Source: Desmonostoc muscorum LEGE 12446
GTDB lineage: Bacteria; Cyanobacteriota; Cyanobacteriia; Cyanobacteriales; Nostocaceae
DNA length: 64,000 nucleotides
Direction: 5' to 3'
Assembly (NCBI RefSeq): GCF_015207005.2
Contig: NZ_JADEXS020000001.1
Span: forward strand, 5,156,001-5,220,000
The position numbers and the translations under genes are program-made. The first letter of the stretch is position 1, and the number at the start of each line of letters is the position of its first letter. A model generated the notes under the pieces. It made no database searches, was not told the DNA's origin, and saw only the letters and a list, made by a program, of their open reading frames with translations. Below, one piece after another: positions 27,847 through 38,220 of this stretch.

Positions 27847-28539
27847 TTACTCAGACCGGAAAAATCCTTCGGGCTGGGACTCTACTATTTCTACGCCAAA
27901 CACTTCTGCAAAGCACTCTGCTACATGAAAACGCACTTCTTGGCAGGTAATATTTGGAATCCATTCGGCTAAACTGCCTACAGGTTTATCAGAGATACCA
28001 CAGGGTACAATGCGTTCAAAGCCTGTCATGTCTGGACAAACATTCAATGCAAAGCCATGCATGGTAATCCAACGGCTGACTTTAATGCCAATAGCCGCAA
28101 CTTTTCGCCCTTGTAACCAAACACCAGTAAAAGCCGGAATTCTTTCTCCCTGCAATCCATAAACTGCTAATACGCGAATTATGACTTCTTCGAGTTGCCG
28201 TAAGTACCAGTGCAAGTCTTGACGATAACGTTGCAGATTTAAAATTGGATACCCCACCAGTTGACCAGGACAATGGTAAGTCACTTCGCCGCCCCGTTCC
28301 ACCCGATGCACATTATACTGACTTTTGTCAATATCAAATTTGAGAAAATCTGAGTTGGCTCCTTGTCCCAAAGTGTAGACGGGTGGATGCTCTAGGAGAA
28401 TTAACACGTCATCTAGACTGGGGTCATGGATGCGTTGAGTCAGGAGCGATCGCTGCCATGCATGAGCGTCTAAGTAAGGCATTAATCCTTGGTTATACAG
28501 CAAACAACGGTTTTGGTGTGGTTTATTACTATGGATCAT
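27847..28539 (-). CDS. lipB: Octanoyltransferase LipB
   Basis: The enzyme moves octanoyl from acyl carrier protein to lipoyl domains, the first step of protein lipoylation. The sequence shows [19 protein letters not shown] (about 72-90), the conserved Lys in [26 protein letters not shown], and the acyl-accepting Cys in [14 protein letters not shown]. The ATG at 28539 ([18 protein letters not shown]) is preferred; the frame is open to 28578, but those 13 residues are hydrophobic and not family-like. Length from this start is 230 residues. No lipA lies beside it. Confidence 0.93.
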   Translation of the reverse strand: MIHSNKPHQNRCLLYNQGLMPYLDAHAWQRSLLTQRIHDPSLDDVLILLEHPPVYTLGQGANSDFLKFDIDKSQYNVHRVERGGEVTYHCPGQLVGYPILNLQRYRQDLHWYLRQLEEVIIRVLAVYGLQGERIPAFTGVWLQGRKVAAIGIKVSRWITMHGFALNVCPDMTGFERIVPCGISDKPVGSLAEWIPNITCQEVRFHVAECFAEVFGVEIVESQPEGFFRSE

Positions 28540-28578
28540 GCCAAAAATCAACTGTAAAACGAACGAAATATATTTCAA

Positions 28579-29155
28579 GTTAGAGGACTGGAGTCAACAA
28601 ATGTCAAGCTTTGCAAAGGAATTTAAAGGAAAGTCAAGGGAACATGCATTAGAAAATACAAAGTGCTAGCTTGAATATATAACCTTAATAGGTGTTGGGA
28701 GGAATTCTCTACAATCAGCATCAGGCCAAGAGAATAGAAATGAATGTACTGGCTGATGACTCTAATAACATTGTTTGCATTTCAAACAAAATCGACTTCC
28801 ACAAAACTTGTGTTCTTGATCAACAGCAAGCAAACCTCAACCGGACGTACAAGGAGCAACTATCAAAAGTTCTGTAAGCCTTGCTTTAAAAGAGAAAGTA
28901 GTCACAGCTGCTACTGTTAAGATATCTTCATCAAAGAGTTCTAAGTCGATATCCAATTGGATATCAGCGCAGAGATGGGGAAGTAAATCAAGGATATACT
29001 TGGAAAAAACTCAGATGCAGCTAGCTCAGAGACAGCACAGCAGCAGTAAATGATAAAAGTTCACAATTTGTTTTGGCGGGAGTGATATACCTTACCGCAA
29101 CTTCTTTTCATACAAAGCAAATTCACACATCCAAATATTCAGCGGGAGAGTTTAC
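28579..29155 (+). promoter_or_regulatory. Long leader region upstream of the hibernation factor gene
   Basis: About 580 bases between divergent lipB and hpf. A 61-codon GTG-initiated frame at 28692-28877 has no recognisable features and I do not call it. The related light-repressed lrtA gene of Synechococcus PCC 7002 has a long 5' leader that governs transcript stability; the space here would allow the same, but no conserved element is identified. AGCGGGAGAG just before the start (29141-29150) is a likely ribosome binding site. Confidence 0.4.
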
Positions 29156-29806
29156 ATGAAGCTTGTCATCCACGGCAAAAATATTGAAATCACCGATGCA
29201 ATTCGTGAGTATGTACATCAAAAAATTGAAAAAGCAGTTAGTCACTTTCAGAGCATTACAAATGAAGTGGATGTGCATCTTAGCGTAGCCCGTAATCCCC
29301 GAATTAATCCTAGACAAGCGGCTGAAGTAACTATTTATGCCAATGGCAGCGTGATCCGTGCGGAGGAAAGCAGCGAAAATTTATACGCCAGCATTGACTT
29401 AGTGGCAGATAAAATTGCCCGTCAACTGCGGAAATACAAAGAACGGCGTCAAGATCACAAAACTCATGCCCAACCAACAGAAGAAGTTGTTGCAGAGTCA
29501 GTAGTAGTGACAGATTTGATTGGCGATCGCACTCCCGAACTACCCAGCGAAGTCGTCCGCACGAAATATTTTTCCATGCCTCCGATGACCCTTGCAGAAG
29601 CCTTGGAACAGCTGCAACTCGTAGGACACGACTTTTATATGTTCCGAAATGCTGAAACAGGCGAGATAAATGTCATTTATGAACGTAACCACGGCGGTTA
29701 TGGCGTAATTCAACCCCGCAATGGTAACGGTCATACCAACGGCAAGAATGGCAAGTCATCTCACGCGAATGTTGTGATGGCGGAAAAGTCGCATTTGAGT
29801 AAATGA
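29156..29806 (+). CDS. hpf: Ribosome hibernation-promoting factor, long form (LrtA-like)
   Basis: A 216-residue protein. Residues 1-105 are the ribosome-binding HPF/YfiA domain ([60 protein letters not shown]). The C-terminal domain (about 130-190, [20 protein letters not shown] and [20 protein letters not shown]) is the dimerisation part that gives the long form its 100S-ribosome activity. In cyanobacteria the gene is the light-repressed lrtA. A Gly/Asn-rich tail follows. It is monocistronic. Confidence 0.93.
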   Translation: MKLVIHGKNIEITDAIREYVHQKIEKAVSHFQSITNEVDVHLSVARNPRINPRQAAEVTIYANGSVIRAEESSENLYASIDLVADKIARQLRKYKERRQDHKTHAQPTEEVVAESVVVTDLIGDRTPELPSEVVRTKYFSMPPMTLAEALEQLQLVGHDFYMFRNAETGEINVIYERNHGGYGVIQPRNGNGHTNGKNGKSSHANVVMAEKSHLSK

Positions 29807-29810
29807 AGGG

Positions 29811-29925
29811 AGTAGGGAGTGGGGAGTAGGGAGTAGGGGGGATGAGGGAGTGTGGGGAGATTATAAAAAAGCTTCCCACCCCTCCCACACTCCCAGTCCC
29901 CATTCCCCATTCCCCACTCCCCATC
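29811..29925. repeat. GGGGAGT-type heptamers and inverse
   Basis: GGAGTAGGGAGTGGGGAGTA units followed by CCCCATTCCCCACTCCCCAT units lie between two convergent genes. The two halves are inverse and could form a hairpin that acts as a terminator. Confidence 0.7.
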
Positions 29926-29927
29926 CC

Positions 29928-30386
29928 CTATTTCACAAGCTGTTGCAGCGTTTTTAGCGCTTCCTCAACGTGACCTTTAAAGTTAAACATTGAATCAAAT
30001 ACGTATTGCACAACTCCCTGTTGGTCAATGACGTAGGTAACGCGACCAGGGAATAAGCCAAAGGCGGCTGTTGCGCCATATAGCTTTCGTACTTGGTCGC
30101 CTTTGTCGGTTAACAGAGTAAAAGGTAGATTATACTTGGCAGCAAATCGCTGGTGGGATTCAGTGGAGTCACCACTCACGCCGAGAACTTCAGCACCAGT
30201 GCTTTTAAAAACTTCATACTGATCGCGAAAGGCGCAGGATTCAGCTGTACAACCTGGTGTGTCATCTTTGGGGTAAAAATATAAAACAACAGCTTTTTTG
30301 CCCCGAAAATCTTGCAGGCTAACTGTTGAGCCATTTTGAGCAGGTAGACTGAAATTAGGAGCGGTATCTCCAACTTTGACTGACAT
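29928..30386 (-). CDS. bcp: Peroxiredoxin Q / BCP, thioredoxin-dependent
   Basis: A 152-residue thiol peroxidase. The peroxidatic and resolving Cys are in [15 protein letters not shown], spaced by four residues as in the two-Cys BCP/PrxQ subgroup. The N-terminus ([20 protein letters not shown]) and the [12 protein letters not shown] strand are family-typical. It reduces H2O2 and organic peroxides with thioredoxin. No export signal is present. Single gene, divergent from the membrane protein gene at 30505. Confidence 0.95.
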   Translation of the reverse strand: MSVKVGDTAPNFSLPAQNGSTVSLQDFRGKKAVVLYFYPKDDTPGCTAESCAFRDQYEVFKSTGAEVLGVSGDSTESHQRFAAKYNLPFTLLTDKGDQVRKLYGATAAFGLFPGRVTYVIDQQGVVQYVFDSMFNFKGHVEEALKTLQQLVK

Positions 30387-30504
30387 AGCAAGTAGTGGTA
30401 GTTAGTTAACAAAATTTTACCTTGTATACAAGTCTATAAATTTTGCTTGATTACCTGCATCAGGCGGGGTACTTTAGATACTCATCAAAGAAAAAATTCC
30501 GCTT

Positions 30505-31632
30505 ATGCGCCTGACTTCACTGGATGTTTTTCGCGGTATTACCATCGCTGCGATGATTCTCGTCAATATGATGGGAGTTGCAGACGATGTGTATCCTCCC
30601 TTCGCCCACGCTAATTGGCACGGCTGTACACCAACTGACTTGGTATTTCCTTTTTTTCTCTTCATTATCGGTGTAGCGATGACTTTTTCTCTGTCGAAGT
30701 ACACCGAAGATAATAAGCCAAACTCAGCTGTTTACTGGCGGATATTGCGCCGCGCCGCCATTCTCTTTGTTTTGGGATTAGTACTAAATGGCTTTTGGAA
30801 TCAAGGTGTTTGGACTTTTGATTTAGGTAGCATCCGGTTGATGGGGGTGTTGCAACGCATCAGCATTACCTATCTGCTGGCTTCTTTAATAGTTCTCAAC
30901 TTGCCGCGCAAAGGGCAATGGATACTAGCAGCAGTGCTACTCGTCGGCTACTGGCTAACGATGATGTATCTACCAGTACCCGATTATGGGGCGGGAGTTC
31001 TGACGCGGGAAGGTAATTTCGGTGCTTATGTTGATCGGCTGATTATTCCGAAAGCACATTTATATAAAGGTGATGGTTTCAAGTTTATGGGAGATCCAGA
31101 GGGACTTTTCAGTAGCATTCCTGCAATAGTTAATGTCCTCGCTGGCTACTTCACTGGGCAATGGATACGCAGCCAGCCTGTACAGTCGCGCACAAGTATC
31201 GGGTTAGGATTATTTGGAGTCGGTTGTTTAATTATTGGTTGGGCGTGGGGGTGGACATTCCCCATTAATAAAAAATTGTGGACAAGTTCTTATGTGGTTT
31301 TTACAACAGGTTGGGCATTGTTGTTGCTAGCAGCTTGTTATGAACTCATCGAAGTACGGCTGATACGTCGCTGGGGTAAACCTTTTGAAATTATGGGCTT
31401 AAATGCGATCGCTCTTTTCGTTGCATCTGTTTTATTGATTAAAATCTTAGTCAAAACCACTATTGGTACAGGAGAAAACGCTCCTAGTACCTACAATTGG
31501 ATTTACCAGAATTTTTTTGCATCTTGGGCAGGGGTGCTGAATGGTTCCCTGTTTTTTGGCATAGTTACAGTGTTGTTGTGGTGGGTTGTTGGTGTTGTGA
31601 TGTATCGCCAACGCTGGTTTTTGAAAGTGTAA
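30505..31632 (+). CDS. DUF5009 / heparan-alpha-glucosaminide N-acetyltransferase-like membrane protein
   Basis: A 375-residue polytopic protein with about ten membrane segments. The opening RLTSLDVFRGITIAAMILVN with its Asp and Arg, and a short luminal motif ending in FAHANWHGCTPTDLVFPFFL, are characteristic of the HGSNAT-like/YeiB-related acyltransferase family. The His in ANWHG corresponds to the active His in that family. The bacterial role is likely acetylation of surface glycans, but the substrate is unknown. Monocistronic. Confidence 0.85.
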   Translation: MRLTSLDVFRGITIAAMILVNMMGVADDVYPPFAHANWHGCTPTDLVFPFFLFIIGVAMTFSLSKYTEDNKPNSAVYWRILRRAAILFVLGLVLNGFWNQGVWTFDLGSIRLMGVLQRISITYLLASLIVLNLPRKGQWILAAVLLVGYWLTMMYLPVPDYGAGVLTREGNFGAYVDRLIIPKAHLYKGDGFKFMGDPEGLFSSIPAIVNVLAGYFTGQWIRSQPVQSRTSIGLGLFGVGCLIIGWAWGWTFPINKKLWTSSYVVFTTGWALLLLAACYELIEVRLIRRWGKPFEIMGLNAIALFVASVLLIKILVKTTIGTGENAPSTYNWIYQNFFASWAGVLNGSLFFGIVTVLLWWVVGVVMYRQRWFLKV

Positions 31633-31640
31633 ATTTGTAG

Positions 31641-31660
31641 AGACGCGATTCATCGCGTCT
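31641..31660. terminator. 20-bp palindromic repeat, terminator-like
   Basis: AGACGCGATTCATCGCGTCT, eight bases after the stop of the membrane protein gene and in a convergent gap before cmpD. It is a variant of the repeats at 18846 and 27433. Confidence 0.5.
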
Positions 31661-31723
31661 CCACCCAAGGATATGTTGCAATCATTCGCCTTGAAGGGAA
31701 GGGAGGCGTCTGTGGAATTCAAG

Positions 31724-32578
31724 TTAACCTACGTCATCGTGGGCGAAACGGTTAAACAGGAAGTCCAGGGCATAGTTACGCAGTTGATAATATTGTGGAT
31801 CTTCCATGATGCGGGCGCGATCGCGGGGACGAGAAAAAGGTATTTCCATGACTTCGCCAATCTTTGCATGTGGGCCGTTGGTCATCATCACCAATTTATC
31901 TGCTAAAAATAGCGCCTCATCGATGTCGTGGGTAATCATCAACACTGTGCAGCGGTTTTCATTCCAAATTTTCAGGAGCTCTTCTTGTAACTCTTCTTTG
32001 GTGATGGCATCCAACGCCCCAAAAGGTTCGTCTAAAATTAAGACTTTGGGGCGAATCGCCAAAGCGCGGGCGATGGAAACTCTTTGTCTCATACCACCGG
32101 ACATTTGCATTGGTTTCTTTTCCATTGCGTCAGCCAGTCCCACCATTGCTAAATGATCGCGGACGATCGCTCTTTTTTCAGCTTGTGGTTTATTGGGATA
32201 AACGGCGTTCACAGCTAAGTAAATATTTTCAAAAGCAGTCCGCCACGGTAACAAGGCATAGTTTTGGAAGACAACCATTCTGTCTGGGCCTGGTTTGGTA
32301 ATGGGCTGTCCTTCTAGTAATACTTGCCCAGAGGTGGGAAAGTTAAAACCGGATACCATATTTAACAGCGTAGATTTACCACAGCCAGAGTGACCGATGA
32401 CACAAATAAATTCGCCTTGTTCGACGTTGAGGTTAACGCCATCGAGTACGGTGAAAGGGCCTTTTTTTGTGGGATAGACTTTGGTAACGTCTTTGATTTG
32501 TAGGAAGGGCTGGCGGGTGCGGGCTGTATTTTCTAGTGGGTTTCTGATGTCGGTAATTGTTGAGTTACGGTTTTGCAT
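31724..32578 (-). CDS. cmpD: Bicarbonate/nitrate-type ABC transporter ATPase (CmpD/NrtD)
   Basis: A 284-residue ABC ATPase of the nitrate/sulfonate/bicarbonate class. Walker A GHSGCGKST, QNYALLPWRTAFENI, signature MSGGMRQRVSIARAL, Walker B VLILDEPFGALDA and MITHDIDEALFLADK are visible. The ATG at 32578 (MQNRNSTITDIR) fits the family's usual length. The frame stays open to 32956 through a minisatellite, which would add 126 repetitive residues (VEPLNSEVAPFCLN); I regard that as unlikely to be translated. It pairs with CmpC. Choice of cmp over nrt rests on context (see CmpA). Confidence 0.75.
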   Translation of the reverse strand: MQNRNSTITDIRNPLENTARTRQPFLQIKDVTKVYPTKKGPFTVLDGVNLNVEQGEFICVIGHSGCGKSTLLNMVSGFNFPTSGQVLLEGQPITKPGPDRMVVFQNYALLPWRTAFENIYLAVNAVYPNKPQAEKRAIVRDHLAMVGLADAMEKKPMQMSGGMRQRVSIARALAIRPKVLILDEPFGALDAITKEELQEELLKIWNENRCTVLMITHDIDEALFLADKLVMMTNGPHAKIGEVMEIPFSRPRDRARIMEDPQYYQLRNYALDFLFNRFAHDDVG

Positions 32579-32639
32579 GGTGATTTGGGGATTGGGTATT
32601 GGGTATTGGGGACTGGGGACTCCTGGCGGCGAACTGTTA

Positions 32640-33035
32640 AAGTTTAAAAGCTCGTTAATGGAGTTTAAAGGCTCAACGTTCAAGCAAAAAGGTGCAACTT
32701 CCGAGTTCAGAGGCTCAACGTTCAAGCAAAAAGGTGCAACTTCCGAGTTCAAAGGCTCAACGTTCAAGCAAAAAGGTGCAACTTCCGAGTTCAAAGGCTC
32801 AACGTTCAAGCAAAAAGGTGCAACTTCCAAGTTCAGAGGCTCAACGTTCAAGCAAAAAGGTGCAACTTCCGAGTTCAAAAGCTCAACGTTCGAGTCAAAA
32901 GGTGCAACTTCCGAGTTCAGAGGCTCAACCTTCGAGTAAAAAGGTGCAACTTCCAAGTTCAGAGGCTCAACCTTCGAGTCAAAAGGTGCAACTTCCGAGT
33001 TCAGAGGCTCAACGTTCGAGTCAAAAGATTCATAG
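32640..33035. repeat. 42-bp minisatellite (2 x 21 bp) between cmpC and cmpD
   Basis: About nine imperfect copies. Each 42-bp unit is made of two 21-mers, one like AGGCTCAACGTTCAAGCAAA and one like AGGTGCAACTTCCGAGTTCA. The length is a multiple of three, so several frames on both strands stay open. It fills most of the gap between the end of cmpC and the start of cmpD on the minus strand. Confidence 0.92.
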
Positions 33036-33079
33036 GTGATGTCCTATTTCTTCCACTTCCTCTTTCTCTCACGATTCTT

Positions 33080-35086
33080 TTATGAGGCGAGTTTTCTTCT
33101 CGGTGCATCAAGAACAACTTCGGCGACTGAAAAATCACGTTTAATTTTCAAACTGTTGAGATAGGCAATTGGATCGTCGGCGTTAAAGGGAGTACCATCA
33201 AAGAGTTTGATGGGTTGGCGAATATAGCTAATATCTAAGCCTAATTCCCGTGCTGCGGTACTGAAAACACGCACTCGACACACGCGTTCCACAACTTCCA
33301 CCCAATTCCTGGGAAAGGGAGTGTCACCCCAACGCGCTAATTGACTCATAATCCAAATTTGTTCGGTGCGACTGGGGCGATTAATGGCAGACTCGGAATA
33401 AAACTGGTGATGGGCATAGTCTCGCAGGGGATGGTTCAAGTCACAAGTCAGACTATCTGGATCTTCAAGTTGAATGTATTCTAAATCAGTGCTGACATAC
33501 TCTCGCCCTGCTAAAATTTGCCGAATTTCTTGGGCATTGTCGGGGTTTGCACAGTATTGACAAGCTTCTAGCAAGGCTTTGGTCAAGGCGATGTGGCTAT
33601 TTGGGTAAGTTTCTGCCCACTCTTCCCGCACTCCCAGAACTTTACCGGGGTGTCCTAGCCAAACTTCCAAGTCGGTGGCGATGGTAAAGCCAACACCTTC
33701 CACGGCGGCGCGGTAGTTCCAAGGTTCGCCAACGCAGTAACCATCAATGCTTCCGGCTTGCAAGTCGGCTACCATTTGGGCTGGGGGAATGGTCTTCATG
33801 TCCACGTCGGTGTCGGGGTCTATGCCACCAGCAGCCAGCCAGTAACGTAGGAGTAAGTTGTGCATAGATGCGGGATGCACTACTCCCATTGTGTGTCTTT
33901 GATCGCGGGTGCCAAGGAGGTATCTTTTGAAGTCTGATAAGCTTTGCACGCCTTGGTCATAAAAGCGTTTTGCTAAGGTGATGGCGTTACCGTTGCGGGT
34001 CATGGTGAGGGCGGTGACAACAGGCAAAGGTTGGTTGTTGTGTCCTCCCAATGTTAGCCACATGGGCATCCCTGAAGGCATTTGAGCCGCATCCAAATAA
34101 CCGCCAGTCATGCCATCAACTATACCCCGCCAACTACTTTCCCGCACTAGGTGAACTTCATCTAAACCATGCTTGACAAAGAAGCCTTTTTCTTTAGCAA
34201 CTGCTAAGGGGGCGCAAGCGGTGAGAGGTAAAAAGCCAATTTCTAAGTTAACTTTTTCTAACCCATGACGGGCAATGTCGGCTGTTTTTCTGGCGCGAAG
34301 TTTCTTAATCCGTTTTTGCTGATTGAGGAAGTAAATCATCTCACTCCGCAAGCTGTAGTAGCTGGGATGTTCTACAACTTCCATGCGCTTGCGGGGTCTG
34401 GGGATATCTACTTCGAGAATGTCCCCAATTTTAGATTCGGGGCCGTTGGTCAGCATCACAATTCTGTCAGATAACAGCACCGCTTCATCTACATCATGGG
34501 TGACCATGACGGCAGTGACTTCATTTTCTTCGCAAATTTGCATGAGTTGTTCTTGCAAATTACCGCGAGTCAGTGCATCCAAAGCGCCAAAGGGTTCGTC
34601 TAGCAGTAATAACTTGGGGCGAATCGCTAAAGCGCGGGCGATCGCCACACGCTGTTTTTGTCCCCCAGATAACATTCCCGGCTGTTTGTCAGCGTGGGGA
34701 CGCAAACCCACCATATCGATATGTTTTTCGATAATCGCGTTGCGTTCAGCTGCGGGTAAACCCTTCATTACTGAATCTACCGCCAAGGCAATATTTTCTC
34801 TGACTGTCCGCCAAGGTAATAGGGAATAATTTTGAAAAACCACCATCCTATCCGGGCCTGGTTTGCTGATTCTTTGTCCTTCTAAGGTGACAATACCTTC
34901 ACTGGGCAAATCCAAACCTGCAATCATATTTAATAAGGTGGATTTGCCGCAGCCGGAGTGACCAATTAAAGAAACAAATTCTCCTTTTTTAATTTGCAGA
35001 TCAATTCCTTTGAGGGCAATATATTTACCACCACCGGTTAATTCAAAAACTTTGTCAATTTGATCGACAGCAACAAATGTAGACAT
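33080..35086 (-). CDS. cmpC: Bicarbonate/nitrate-type ABC transporter ATPase with regulatory binding domain (CmpC/NrtC)
   Basis: A 668-residue fusion. Residues 1-260 are an ABC ATPase (GHSGCGKST; LSGGQKQRVAIARAL; LLLLDEPFGALDALT). Residues about 280-660 are a domain homologous to the binding protein CmpA/NrtA (LEIGFLPLTACAPLAVAKEK; WLAAGGIDPDTDVDMKTIPP). In NrtC this domain is regulatory, sensing the substrate or ammonium signal. It is 110 bases downstream of the flv2 remnant and followed by cmpD on the same strand. The insertions in flv2 may isolate it from the cmpA promoter. Confidence 0.78.
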   Translation of the reverse strand: MSTFVAVDQIDKVFELTGGGKYIALKGIDLQIKKGEFVSLIGHSGCGKSTLLNMIAGLDLPSEGIVTLEGQRISKPGPDRMVVFQNYSLLPWRTVRENIALAVDSVMKGLPAAERNAIIEKHIDMVGLRPHADKQPGMLSGGQKQRVAIARALAIRPKLLLLDEPFGALDALTRGNLQEQLMQICEENEVTAVMVTHDVDEAVLLSDRIVMLTNGPESKIGDILEVDIPRPRKRMEVVEHPSYYSLRSEMIYFLNQQKRIKKLRARKTADIARHGLEKVNLEIGFLPLTACAPLAVAKEKGFFVKHGLDEVHLVRESSWRGIVDGMTGGYLDAAQMPSGMPMWLTLGGHNNQPLPVVTALTMTRNGNAITLAKRFYDQGVQSLSDFKRYLLGTRDQRHTMGVVHPASMHNLLLRYWLAAGGIDPDTDVDMKTIPPAQMVADLQAGSIDGYCVGEPWNYRAAVEGVGFTIATDLEVWLGHPGKVLGVREEWAETYPNSHIALTKALLEACQYCANPDNAQEIRQILAGREYVSTDLEYIQLEDPDSLTCDLNHPLRDYAHHQFYSESAINRPSRTEQIWIMSQLARWGDTPFPRNWVEVVERVCRVRVFSTAARELGLDISYIRQPIKLFDGTPFNADDPIAYLNSLKIKRDFSVAEVVLDAPRRKLAS

Positions 35087-35332
35087 GGCAGTTTCAAAAT
35101 TTGTAATTTGCTCAGAAGATTTAGAACAGATAAAAAAGAAATACCAGACAAAAAGCAGCTTTTCAATAATTACGAATTACGAATTACGAATTACGAATTA
35201 ATAATAGCTGCCGGATTTACGGTATTCGAGGGCGGTTAAGCCATCGTTTTCTAAGACTTCACCTTTATCGATTACGGCATAAATTAACCATCTGTCACCA
35301 CATTTCATTTGATTTTGTACAGTACATTCTAA

Positions 35333-36722
35333 CCCTCTTTTGTCACTCTCGCCAAAGTATAATTAAGTGCGATCGCAAAAAACTAAGACATAGAGTATGG
35401 TTGAGCCTCGCCCAGCTGCACCTACAGTAAAATTTGTGGACGAATACTGCCAGTTATATCAAAAACTATTTCCAGAAGTGAGAAGCTTTGAAGCTTTTAA
35501 GTACCTACATATGGGATGTGTTTCTGATATAAAACGTAAAACTCTACCGGAAATAGCGAAAATTGTCGGGTTAGATAATCATCAAAAATTACATCATTTT
35601 TTAGCAGAATCACCGTGGGATGTCAAAGAATTAAGGAGGCAAAGGTTAGAATTAATATTATATATACTCCAAGGTCGCCCAATCATACTAATCATTGATG
35701 AGACAGGTGATAAGAAAAAAGGAAATAAGACTGATTATGTGAAACGACAGTACATTGGAAATTTAGGTAAAACAGATAATGGTATTGTGGCAGTCACGGC
35801 ATATGCAGTTTTATCTGGAATGACGTTTCCTCTAATATTTGAAGTATATAAACCAAGGGAAAGACTACAACCAGGAGAAAAATATTTAACTAAACCTGAA
35901 ATCGCCGGAGCAATGATTAGAAAATTGCGGTCAATGGGGTTTAGATTCAATCTTGTCCTGGCGGATAGCTTATATGGTGAAAGTGGTAAAAATTTTTTAA
36001 GCGTATTAAATGAATTAGAGCTTAATTTTATTGTAGCGATTCGCTCAAACCATAGAGCATGGGGAATTACAGGCTCGAAAATCAAATATTCAAACTGGCA
36101 AAGATTCCGGCGTGTTTTTTCAGATTTAAGTTCAGAAAATAGATATATTAGAGAGATAATATGTGGCAAAAAATCCGAAGTCAGGTATTGGCAAATAACA
36201 ACGGATATTGAAGTTCTTCCCAAAAACACGACTTGGTATGTCATGAGTAAATATCCAGACATTACTCCAAGAGACGTGGGCAATTTTTATGGTTTAAGAA
36301 CTTGGGTAGAATATGGGTTAAAACAAAGTAAAAATGAATTAGGGTGGGCAGATTTTCGCCTAACTCATTATTCACAAATAGAGAAGTGGTGGGAAATTGT
36401 TTTTAGTGCTTATCTTTTGGTTAGTCTTCATTCCGAACAATTACTTAAATTTCCCCCACAATCTGAATCCAATTTCTCATCGCATCCCTGGTGGGATAAG
36501 GGGAATGGTTGGAATAATATTCTTAATAACCTCCGTTTAATAATTCAACCTTTCGTACTGTTTAATTTAATTAAACCTTGGCTAATAGTCTTTAAAATTC
36601 CTCAGTTATCTGATGGCTTTTGTACGCTTCAAAGGATTGTCAATAGTCTTACTTATTCAATTTTTCAGAATTTCAGTAACCCTAATTTATATTTTTCCTC
36701 TGCCTAGAGTGACAAAAGAGGG
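35333..36722 (+). mobile_element. IS701-type insertion sequence in flv2
   Basis: A 1390-bp element. The terminal inverted repeats are CCCTCTTTTGTCACTCT (35333-35349) and AGAGTGACAAAAGAGGG (36706-36722), perfect over 17 bases. It is flanked by CTAA on both sides (35329-35332 and 36723-36726), a 4-bp duplication that fits the YTAR preference reported for the IS701 family. It appears complete and may still be active. Confidence 0.93.
35397..36707 (+). CDS. IS701 family transposase
   Basis: A 436-residue DDE transposase. The first Asp is in LIIDETGDKKKG, the second in LVLADSLYGES, and the Glu lies in TWVEYGLKQSKNELGWADFR near residue 315, the usual IS4/IS701 layout. The N-terminal region (LYQKLFPEVRSFEAFKYLHM) is the helical DNA-binding part. 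The stop codon TAG (36705-36707) overlaps the right inverted repeat. The gene is intact and runs opposite to flv2. Confidence 0.93.
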   Translation: MVEPRPAAPTVKFVDEYCQLYQKLFPEVRSFEAFKYLHMGCVSDIKRKTLPEIAKIVGLDNHQKLHHFLAESPWDVKELRRQRLELILYILQGRPIILIIDETGDKKKGNKTDYVKRQYIGNLGKTDNGIVAVTAYAVLSGMTFPLIFEVYKPRERLQPGEKYLTKPEIAGAMIRKLRSMGFRFNLVLADSLYGESGKNFLSVLNELELNFIVAIRSNHRAWGITGSKIKYSNWQRFRRVFSDLSSENRYIREIICGKKSEVRYWQITTDIEVLPKNTTWYVMSKYPDITPRDVGNFYGLRTWVEYGLKQSKNELGWADFRLTHYSQIEKWWEIVFSAYLLVSLHSEQLLKFPPQSESNFSSHPWWDKGNGWNNILNNLRLIIQPFVLFNLIKPWLIVFKIPQLSDGFCTLQRIVNSLTYSIFQNFSNPNLYFSSA

Positions 36723-38201
36723 CTAAATAGGACAATGCTTCATTCAGAATCAGGCAACCATTCACAGCAGTTTGTGTAGAAAGATTGACAAAGGGATTAT
36801 TTCCTAAAACGCTATTTCGGGAAAAATAGCGGCGGACATTTCTACCTTCTTTGAGAATATTCAACACAAATTTATCGCCTGGATGACACATTAAATCTGC
36901 GTTTTGTTCATCAGCAATGGCAATCATAATCCCCGGCGGATTAAAAGTTGCTTGAGATACCCAAGAGGTTAAAACGCCTTTATGGCTTTCTTCATCACGA
37001 GTTGTTAAAACACACAAAGAACCAATAATTCGCCCCACGGCTTGTTCAGTGCGATCTACTTGGGTTTCGGTGACAACTTGACGCGCAGTCCGCAATTTTT
37101 TAGTTTTCTTCAAGTTTTGGGCAAAGGAAGCGCCTGCTTCTTGACACTGTTGCAGAATTTCAGGTGTAGGCGTAAAGCAGACTCGAATTGTTTCAAATCC
37201 TAGACGATAATTGGCATCTTTGAGCTTACTTTCAAGTAAGTCAATTGCTTCTCCACTCCAACCAAATGAACCAAATACTCCTGCTAATTTTGTTTTAGCT
37301 GCTGTGGCTAGAACTATTCCTAAAGCAGTTTGAATTTGGGTTGGTGCATGGCCGCCTAAGGTGGGTGAGCCAATAATAAATCCGTCGCAAGCTTCGACAA
37401 TGCGGGTAATTTCTGCTGGTTCTGCTAGTTCACAGTTGATGGACTCTACATTAACTCCATTTTGAATTAAACCTTGAGCGATCGCATTAGCCAAAATTGC
37501 CGTATTCCCGTAAGCAGAGGCATAAAGTAAAGCAACACTCAATTCTTGTAATTTTTGTCCTTGACACCATTGACGATAATCAAAAGTAAATCGGCTGAGG
37601 CTGTAACGAACAACAGGCCCATGAGCAGGAGCGTAACATTTTGCTGGGAAAACCGAAAGTTTTTCTAAGGCAACTTCAACTTGTTTGGCTTGGGGTGCGT
37701 GGAGACAGTCAAAATAGTAATGACGTTCTGCATCTAAACTTTTCCAGTCTTCATCGAAGAGGGTATCTTCGCAAATATGAGCGCCAAAAAATTTGTCTGT
37801 ATAAAGAATTTTAGTAGCAGAATCATAGGTACACAATCCATCTGCCCATCGAGGAGTCGGTACGCTAACAAATGTGAGATGATGTCCTTGTCCTAAATCC
37901 AGAGTATCCTCTGAACGCACAGCTTGAATGCGTGATTCCCATTCCGGAAAACTAGTTTTCAGAGCATTAGCAGCAGGGCGAGAACAAATTAAAGTAGCTT
38001 GAATAGCTTGGGAAAGTAATACTTGTAGAGTGGCTCTACGGTTCGGGTTGACATGACCGAGAACAATGTAATCTAGGGTAGTGAAATCTAGATATTGTGC
38101 CAGTTGTTGGAGATAAATTTCGGTAAAAGATTCACCAGGAGGATCGATTAAAGCCTTTTTATCAGCTTGGGGACTTCCAGAAAATAAACTATTCCATTAG
38201 C

Positions 38202-38220
38202 AATAATGATAATCATTTTT
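38202..38220. promoter_or_regulatory. Fur-box-like palindrome, left end of IS
   Basis: The 19-mer AATAATGATAATCATTTTT matches the consensus Fur box GATAATGATAATCATTATC at 16 positions. It lies about 80 bases before the transposase start. The core AATGATAATCATT recurs at the right end (39700-39712, reverse) and upstream of flv4 (42532-42544). Binding is not proven. Confidence 0.45.

Noticed and set aside
28692..28877. 61-codon GTG-initiated frame in the hpf leader
   Set aside because: No ribosome binding site, no domain, and composition resembles the surrounding non-coding DNA.
32481..33039. Plus-strand open frames through the 42-bp minisatellite
   Set aside because: Translations are pure repeats and overlap the true cmpD gene on the other strand.
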